A stretch of 64,000 bases of DNA, from NCBI GenBank assembly GCA_024516035.1, contig CM044964.1, positions 18,481,084 through 18,545,083 of the forward strand. Direction: 5' to 3'. The stretch is from Bactericera cockerelli. Taxonomy: Eukaryota > Arthropoda > Insecta > Hemiptera > Triozidae. This document shows positions 56,450 to 64,000 of this stretch, piece by piece; the first letter of the stretch is position 1; the number at the start of each line of letters is the position of its first letter. The notes under the pieces were generated by a model, which saw only the letters and a list, made by a program, of their open reading frames with translations, did not search any database and was not told the DNA's origin. The position numbers and the translations under genes are program-made.

Positions 56450-59400
56450 TCAATACACCATATTTTTGTAGATTCCAGCGTGCCCTAGTTTTATCACTGA
56501 AATCTCTTCCTCCGTGCTCTCCGCATCACTATAGTTCTGATAAGCAACGGCTGACTCTCCACTTTTGTTGCGCCGATACATAAACGCAAAATCAGGCCGT
56601 GTGATTTCTATTCGCTCCTTACTGTCGTAGAGGTCCTCTCCATCGGATGCATCTGAAAATCGCGTCTCCAGCGAAATGGGTCTGAAGGTACTGCGGCGAC
56701 GAGGATCATCAAAATGAAGAGGGTTGAAATTTTCGAAAGGCATGAAGTTGAAGTCACTTCCGCCACTTTTTCGGCTGTAATTCTGTGGCTTTTTAATGAC
56801 CGTGTCAATACCTGCGGGTTAGAAAGATGAGGGATATTTCATATAAGTAGGAGAAGTGTTACTCTCTTAACAAGAGGATACTGAAAGAGGTGGCAGGGTG
56901 GTGTTGCATATAACCCATTGGAAACCATAGAAAGTTTTCAAATAACATGACTAGGGTTCAATAGATTAAATAATAAAGAAAAAGCCCAAGTTCTCATGAT
57001 GGTTGATCTCACATAACAATATGTGGTTCAGGAGGAGCCAACTTTATAACGGCAGTTGGCAGGAAACCATCAATACCCCCAATCTTTAGCTATGATGGTT
57101 ACAATAACAACAACAACAAGAAAAATAACTAGGTGAACATAAACACATAGTTGTAGTAATTGCCAAAGGAAATGAAACTGGTGTGACAAACCATTCAAAG
57201 CTATCCCTTTTTCTTAAGCATGAAGTTGAGAAAGAGAATGAGAAGAACCAATGAAGATAAAAGGATAAAGACTTACCAGGCCTCAATGTAGCGTTGACAA
57301 ATTTGTACGTGATCATGTCATTGAAAAGACCTTGCTCTTCGAGTATATACTTCTTGAACTTCCTCTTGACTGCTTGTTGATGGAGGTTGTACTCGAACCA
57401 CCCTATGATGAAAAAAAGGAGAATAGATAAATAATAAGAAACTTAATTGTGAAACTTGCATACATTATCCTTTCCTTTCTTCCCAGAAATGTGCCAGAAA
57501 AAGGCTACTTTAAACGTCAACGGTCTATGTTAAAGCTGTCACAAATTATTTCCTTGTATTATTTAGACCAAATCAAATGTTAGAAATATAAGAAGAAATA
57601 AAAAAATATCTACCCAAATTCAAGCCGGGGGCACATTGATACAAATCATAAAAAGGTAACTTTTCGTATAAATTTGGTCTAAATAGTACAAAGACTTATT
57701 TTTACAATGAACTTTTTAGAAAGTTTGGGATCTCCCAATAATAAACGAGAAAAAAAGATCGGAAATTTCTTTGTAGACTCTATCTGTCTTATTAACTTAC
57801 CTTTGAACGTCTTGTTACATTCTGGACACGTGATCTGGTGACTTGGATGCTTGCAGAACTCCATTTTGTTCTCGTTCGCGTTGTAAAGCATCTGACAGAT
57901 ATGCGTCGTCTTCGGTTCGTCCGTCATTTCGAATGTCTGCCAGTCGACGTAGTTGAACTCCCTATGTTCGCGAGTGCCGTTAAATGAGTGGGCCATCTTT
58001 GCGATCTCTCGCGAAGACAGAGATGCCACCGTGGAAACTTCGTGCGAGTTCGGGTAGATCCAGTGCCCTGTGAATCAATAGGTGTGACTTGTCTTATTTC
58101 AGAATTTAGGTGATTTTTATTTTGTCTTTGACGTGTTAAATTTCCTTCAAAGACCTGCCCGAAGGATCAATTTCACGTCTTTGAAAAGATTTGAAGCTTT
58201 TGAGTCTTGTGACTGAAATAATAGAAGAATTTGTAATACCTGTTTGGAGCTAAGATTTTGCGTATTGTCTTAGATGAGGAAAACTAATACTAAGTCGTGA
58301 CTTAAGATCTCGATTTTGTCTATTAATTTCGCCCTTAGATATTGGAACACTTTGGCAGTAGTTTCACAAGTAAAGGTTGTTGTTTTGATTAAATGTAAAC
58401 GTATATCACAATCAAGATCTATTTTTACTTCGAGGAACGTTACTTTACGTGAAACACTTGCTGGTGAAGTACTTTCTGATGAAGTGCTTGTAAGTAATTT
58501 TACCTTTCGAATCCAAGTAGTTGGGATCGATAGTGTCTCCATACTCAGACTCCTCATAGGTGTACCCAGCGGATCTGTTAGATTGTCTGAGTTTCTGCCC
58601 AAGCAAGAATTGTTTGGTGGAGGGGGATTCGGTTTGCTCCGATTCAGGCAAGAAATCTGAAATTCGTTAGAAAGTTTAGTTATCATACCTAGTAAGCTCT
58701 GTTTAAATCAAATCCAAGTTTAGATAGTTACAATTGACATGAAAAGGAGAAATGATCAACTGATCAGGATCAATTTAAATAGGAGAGATTAAACCTTGCT
58801 TGATTTTATTATTTTAATGGATGTGTTTTTCTTCAAATTTATAGCAGTGTAGTGAATAATCTTTTATTGCAACAAAAGTAATTAATTTTTTTACCTTCAT
58901 CGGGTTCCATTGTACCCAATAATGGGACGTAGTTCATTTCAGGGACCATTGTATAGGAGTGATGATCATGCCAGGCCATGGACCAAGTTTCATTTGGGGA
59001 CCGATATTGGACTTGGTCGTGCGACTTCCTCATAAGTTTCGCATAAGATATGTTCAGTTTAGTGTTGTTGATAACCTGTAAACAGTACAACATGGGAAAC
59101 TTTTTCTTAATAATTATGTTGAAGCTGTTTTAGTCAGAATCAGTTATAAATTTTTATATTATTATTCAACAATTTTTAAGAATCTTTATTTACAATTTTT
59201 TATATATTTATATACAGGTGGAGTCAAAAGGTATAATTAATGAAAGATAAACAAAATTTGATCAAGGGTGGTGATAATGCCTTTGGCATTCTCTTATATC
59301 AACTTGGTCACAAATCACAATACACTGAGAATAAATTGAAGATCTTCTGCTAATATTATGAGGTACCAGTCTATCTCAAATTAAGGTGTCATTTATTAGT

Positions 59401-62400
59401 TTTGTTTTGACTAACTTCAATACATTCTACTGATTCCACCCTTGTGTTTTTTTCTTTAAAAAAACTGGGACGTTAAACAGATACTTAATTAGCTTTGTCA
59501 GGCCAAAAAACAATACCACCTTAGAAGGGTTGTCGTTAGGCATCCAACGGTGAAATGTGGATGTAAGGACTAGTTCCAGAAGCAACCAACCTCAACTATG
59601 AAGAAGAGATTGAGCAGTGCAGGACCGAAGTAGGTTTGGGAAAAGGAAAAGTAACAGGACAATCAAAGATAATCCTTTCTTCCTAAATGTTCATATTATC
59701 CTTCTCATTTTTTCGTGGTCTTGTAAGAATGTTCATTAATCTATATCTTTATGATTCATTTAATTTTTTATGAGTGTTTATGAGGGATTGATAGTCAGCC
59801 TCCGTGGCGTATTGGTTGTGACTACTGCCCGTAGTCCGGAGATCCTGAGTTCGATCCCCGGTCGGAGCAGATTTTTCACACAGAAATTCTGTTCCCTCCG
59901 TACATGTGAGGCTAGCATTTCCGGCCTTACCCAGGCTGGGTGAGGTTAATGTGGGTAGCTGGTACGATTCCCAGCGAATGGAGGGTAAAACCCTCGTCCT
60001 AATCCAGGACGTTAAATCAAATAGAATCGTTGGCGTTAGGAAGGGCATCCGGCCGTAAAAATGTGCCAAAACCAACCAACCTCAACCATGAGGTTGAACA
60101 ACGTCAACCCTGCTTAAGCGGGATAAGACAGAGTAAAAGAAGAAGAAGAAGATGAGGGATTGATGTTGTTAACCTGTTTATTCATGTTGACCACTTGATT
60201 GTACTGCTCTGTGTACTTGAGCTGATTGCTCCTGAACTGTTTCAAGTAGTGGGTGAATGTTTTGTCATAGTAATCCTCGTAGTCGTTCATCTCCTGGATG
60301 TAGCCCTTTTCATTGATCATCTTGAAGTTGGGTTGAACCAGTTTCTCATGGACCAAGTTGTAGGCTCTCTTGTTCTCCGAGGAGACGTTTGAGATTTTCT
60401 CACGTGTCATGATGTTTCCTGAAAATTTGGAAAGAAAAGAAAGAATAGAAGTTAGGGAAGGTCTTTTTTTTCTCTTCTCCAGATACGGCTTACTTTGATG
60501 TTTATAACGAGTTTAAGAGAGAAAAAAAATGGATATTTTCCAAAATGTTTAATGACGTTTAATTTAATACGTATTTCAGTTATGAAGACATCTTTTAGAG
60601 AATTTACAATAGTTTCCTTTGTTAATTACGTTTATTCATCATTCTTATCACATAATAAAGTGCAACGGAAATGTTTCTGTGGGAAACTTCTAGGAAACTT
60701 CTAATCTAGGATGATGAAACTAAGCACAATTACTTACTTAGTTCAAGTTTTATTTCTAACCTCCTTGTGGTAATTCGAAAGTAGTTTGTCCGAAACTTTT
60801 TCCAAGTCTAATTTTCATGCCAAAAGAAGTTTTAGGTTATCCATTTAAGATACTATTCAAGTACTTTTTGAAACTTTTCAGATATTCATAAAGTTTTAAG
60901 AGGCATCAAAAGAAATATCTCGAGAGAAATTCAAATTTCAAGTTTGAGGCATTGAAAATGTTCAAGAGACACTTTCATTGATGAATCCATTTGACATTCA
61001 ATTTTTATGGACTTGTAGTATGAATTGAGAATCACTAAATTTTGTACAATTTTGAAAACTAGGTAATTGTTTCCAAATTCTTCATTTTATTTCATTCATT
61101 TGATTTAATTTTTTTTTTTAATGATGAGCAAGAACTACTTTAGGGGAGCTACAGTTTGCATACATTTCATATTTGTCTATTTTTTATTTCTTTAAAGTAG
61201 GAGAATCACAGAGTTTCTCCACATTGGTCTAGTACCTAGGTCAACTATATGTATAGCACCAATAATGTTCCACAAAGAAAAAAAAAAAAAAAAAAAAAAA
61301 AAAAATGCATAGGTAATTATGAAGAAAAAAATGAAAAATTGAAATCGTAGCAAAAAATTTTTTTTTTATTATTTATTATTATATAAAACGAATACAACAC
61401 TTCCGATTTCTAATATTAGAAATTTATCGGAGGTAAAATAAATTCTTCACTTTCCAATTTCTGAGTAATTATGTTCCAATGAGGCATACAATACGGGTCC
61501 TCGTGTATTGAACGTGCTGCTATGCAACATTTGATCATGGAACAAAATATACGGTATTTCGCTAAATTTTGTTCATCCAATACCTAGATATGAGTAAATC
61601 TTCAACATTTTGGTTCCATTACACCAGAGTTCATAAGTATATGGACTGTAAAGTCATTCCATATTTTCAGTTTTTACTCCATGTTCAATGTTCGTAATTC
61701 TCTTATAATAGGAAAATAGTGGGAGTATCTGTTTTGAAAAACAAGATCTTAAAATTTTACGAGTATCTTGGATTTCAAAAAGTTTGCTCAAGCTTGAGTT
61801 TAATGTTATTTACCTTCTTAGAAATGAAAATAAAAAAATATACCTATACCATAAATTACTTAAAGGTCAAAATTATAAACGTCTTGGGCGAGTTTTATTG
61901 TAGTATGTACAGAAATGATGAAAATGTATTATGGTATCTCCATAATTATACTGTTAGTAGGTAAAGATATAAATGACGTTACCCCTCCCCCTAATCCTAT
62001 CCTCCCTCTACCTCCTAACTCCTAACCCCCCCCCCCCCAACAACACCTTAGATACCAACATCACATTTTGCTAGGTTTTTTTATTTATTTTTTCCTAAAT
62101 CTACATTGCGATTAACCTTTATGTCAGCCAAAGCCAAATAAATATACAAGACTGGAGCTGACAATACTAGTTTTTTAGCATTTACCTATGTACATCATTA
62201 CAAAAATATAAATAACAATTTTTTGTCCAAGTGGATAAGTTTAATTAACACTTAGACGACCGGCATGGTTTTTCGTGAATTCTCTTGTGGGACCGGCGAT
62301 AATGCGGCTATACCGACCCAGTGTACCACCGGTGGTACACCCGGTCCATTCCGTACGAACGTGCGTGTACCACCGGTGGTACACCCGGTCGTCTAAGTGT

Positions 62401-63265
62401 TAAGACTATTTACATTACTATTTATTTTTAGTGTCATCAATAATAAATTAAAATCTATCAAACAGGAAGTTGGGAGATAGGAATCTGCAGTTCGCCAGAC
62501 TAAATACGAGGAGATGGTGCTAACTCGTCTCAGAATAGGTCACACAAGACTAATCCACTCCTTCATCTTTATCAAGACCCCTCGTCCTGTGTGTACCTGT
62601 GGTGATCCCCTGTCTGTTCGTCACATCGTAAATGAATGTCAGATCTATGTTGCATGTCGCCTATCCCTTGACCCTAGACCATCATTGATGAACTCTACCA
62701 GTGATGTGGACTCATTGATGATATTTTTGTAAAGTGTAAACCTTCTTCACCTTGTATAGAACTTGAGGAACGGCATGAACAACCATAATATATTGGTTAA
62801 AGTGCTCAAAAAAGAAAGAAAAAAAAGGAATTCTCAATCTGTTTTGTGTTTTTTTTTACTAAATCGAGGGGGGAAATTCCCATTATACAAAAGCAAAGCA
62901 GCACAAAAATTACAAAAAATTGAAATAAAAATAAACAAAATGACAGGTCAATACTACATAAAAAAAAATATAAAAATAAGGCAAAGTAAAACGAAATAAA
63001 ATGAACCTTTCAAGGAAATTCTACCTCCCACACGTTGAACTAGACTTCAGATGGGTTTCAGTAGTAATAGTTACTCTCTCTCTCTAGTTGCCTACACAGA
63101 AATTGAGAAACGGATAGCTACCCACTCAAAACTACCGAGAAAACTGTCAATTTCAACTTCCTTTAATCGTAGGATCAAAATGACAGACAGTAATATACCT
63201 ACTCTAATAAAATGGACTAAAAGAATTACAAGAAAGAAAGTTGGACGGACAACGTGGGTGGCCAT
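56450..63265 (-). CDS. unrecognised 466-residue predicted secreted protein with Cys/His module
   Basis: Exons: 63199-63265, 60174-60418, 58895-59075, 58504-58656, 57801-58067, 57277-57402, 56450-56811; they sum to 1401 nt, in frame throughout, with TGA at 56452-56450. Exon 1 codes MATHVVRPTFFLVILLVHF, a signal peptide, and joins by phase 1 to GNIMTREKISN. Alternatively translation starts at ATG 60410 without a signal. The middle has WSMAWHDHHSY. Exon 57801-58067 has HICQML, EFCKHPSH and TCPECNKTFKG, continued by WFEYNLHQQ, a finger-like CxxC..F..H core lacking a clear second His. The last exon is acidic and ends AGIYKNMVY. Five of six introns are phase 1. Function is unknown. Confidence 0.75.
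59793..60151 (+). mobile_element. tRNA-headed SINE with the same body as the 5S SINEs
   Basis: The head gcctccgtggcgtattggtt and gagttcgatccccggtcgg are tRNA-like. The body has acccaggctgggtgaggtta, then gcgaatggagggtaaaaccc and ggacgttaaat, as in the 5S family, and it ends in an (aag) run. A 13-bp target duplication, atgagggattgat, stands at 59780-59792 and 60152-60164. It sits 9 bp inside the intron from the 5' splice site of exon 60174-60418. Confidence 0.88.
62251..62399. mobile_element. 149-bp piggyBac-type MITE with TTAA duplication
   Basis: The ends cacttagacgaccgg and ccggtcgtctaagtg are perfect inverted repeats, and TTAA flanks both (62247-62250; 62400-62403), the piggyBac target signature. 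Inside, the palindrome gtgtaccaccggtggtacac occurs twice (62322-62341; 62365-62384). There is no coding capacity. Confidence 0.92.
62430..62830 (+). mobile_element. LINE 3' fragment (I-clade-like)
   Basis: The frame 62514-62732 reads RLRIGHTRLIHSFIF, CTCGDPLSVRHIVNEC and stops. It resembles the other two copies in protein more than in DNA. It lies in intron 1 of the 56.5-63.3 kb gene. Confidence 0.78.
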
Positions 63266-64000
63266 CTTTATTTCTAAAAGAAGAAGAAAAAGTAACCGAC
63301 TCCTAAAAGCTAATAACAATAACCGTCTTTCTCGAATTGAAATTTATATTTTCACTTTCGGTTATTGCCATTCTAATGAAGGAAAAATCATTACGACTTG
63401 AATGTTGCTTTTTGGGGAAAACTTATTTCGAGGAAAACCACTCCCTCGCTCGCTCGTCCCTATTTTTCCACTTCGAAGGAAGTTGTGAAATAATTTTTCT
63501 CGAGTGCTACTTCCGAGTTCCGTTCAGGTGTTTCCTAGTGCATCTCAGTTGTGTCAATCGCATCTGTTGATGTACGTATGATATTGCATACATCAAAGGG
63601 TTGGATGGAAGACATTGCTGCAGGCAATAACACCGCCCTTTAGTTAGGACATTGTTATTTCTACTTTATTAAAGGGGAAATTCGCACGCTGTTTTAAATA
63701 CCATGCCTCAGAGTAATAGCATGCAAAGCGAGCTCGACTATTTTTCTTTTAAAAAACATTTCATTTGTAAATTTTAAATAAAACATGATTAACATTTAAA
63801 AAATTAAAATAAAAAAAAAATCAAGCAATTGTATCTTTTATGAATTTTCAAATTATTTTATTTTGTAAATATTGTATATGTATGTCCTGTAATAAAGCAT
63901 AAAATAATAATAATAATGCTCAAAGTATTTTCTACCACCTAGGTTAGAGTCTTATTACTATGTGGTCACAAACTCAAATTAATGAGGAAAGATTCTTGCA
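63266..64000. other. upstream region of the 56.5-63.3 kb gene
   Basis: It should contain that gene's promoter. A LINE tail (63595-63910) and the short tctaccacct..tattactatgtggtcac repeat (63925-63977) fill its right end. The frame 63051-63401 is antisense to the signal-peptide exon. Confidence 0.5.
63595..63910 (+). mobile_element. LINE 3' tail
   Basis: It has agggttggatggaagacatt, gcaggcaataacaccgccc and ttagttaggacattg, ending gtaataaagcataaaataataa. Confidence 0.65.

Noticed and set aside
63051..63401. 116-residue plus-strand frame
   Set aside because: It is antisense to the signal-peptide exon 63199-63265, whose splice phase fits exon 60174-60418.
1..64000. CRISPR arrays, operons, phage or bacterial insertion sequences
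   Set aside because: No regular short direct repeats with unique spacers and no bacterial gene layout; all genes have spliceosomal introns or eukaryotic signals.

Overview
This is a nuclear window from an animal, most likely an insect. The DNA is AT-rich. Genes are split into short exons with GT-AG introns that hold far more DNA than the exons. It carries a eukaryotic tRNA gene, tRNA- and 5S-derived SINEs, Tc1/mariner and piggyBac-type elements and LINE tails. Nothing bacterial is seen. A hemipteran is possible, but I cannot fix the order from the sequence.

Layout. (1) 312-13154, minus strand: most of CFAP58 (CCDC147), a coiled-coil protein of cilia and sperm flagella; its C-terminal exons lie off the left edge and its first coding exon was not found. 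(2) 13155-17646: spacer between two divergent genes, with LINE and SINE debris and two X-box (RFX-site)-like motifs. (3) 17647-20976, plus strand: RAB28, a ciliary small GTPase, with its last exon(s) not found. (4) 20401-20472: tRNA-Thr(CGT) inside a RAB28 intron. (5) 21385-27757, minus strand: five phase-compatible exons of an unrecognised gene. (6) 31464-33142, plus strand: a small predicted secreted protein with two C2H2-like fingers and a glycine-rich tail, broken by one base. (7) 34405-38220, minus strand: a 1271-residue intronless acidic/lysine-rich protein with short repeats and a C-terminal membrane anchor. (8) 38391-43609: transposon nest (two copies of a ~0.7-kb repeat, a Tc1-like element, a mariner). 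(9) 45399-53189, minus strand: an unrecognised ~890-residue predicted secreted protein with one C2H2-like finger. (10) 51546-52447: a deleted DD41D (rosa-type) element inside that gene. (11) 55296-56118: a cluster of GGTCA-type motifs. (12) 56450-63265, minus strand: an unrecognised 466-residue predicted secreted protein, also with a CxxC core.

How it fits together. CFAP58 and RAB28 are both cilium genes and point away from each other, so shared control is plausible. The right half holds a group of unrecognised genes that start with a short signal-peptide exon and carry isolated Cys/His finger modules. This group is the best candidate for something undescribed. Two of its genes are each interrupted by a single extra base in a homopolymer, which looks more like consensus error than decay. 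The gene entries give the outer span including introns, with exon positions in the text.
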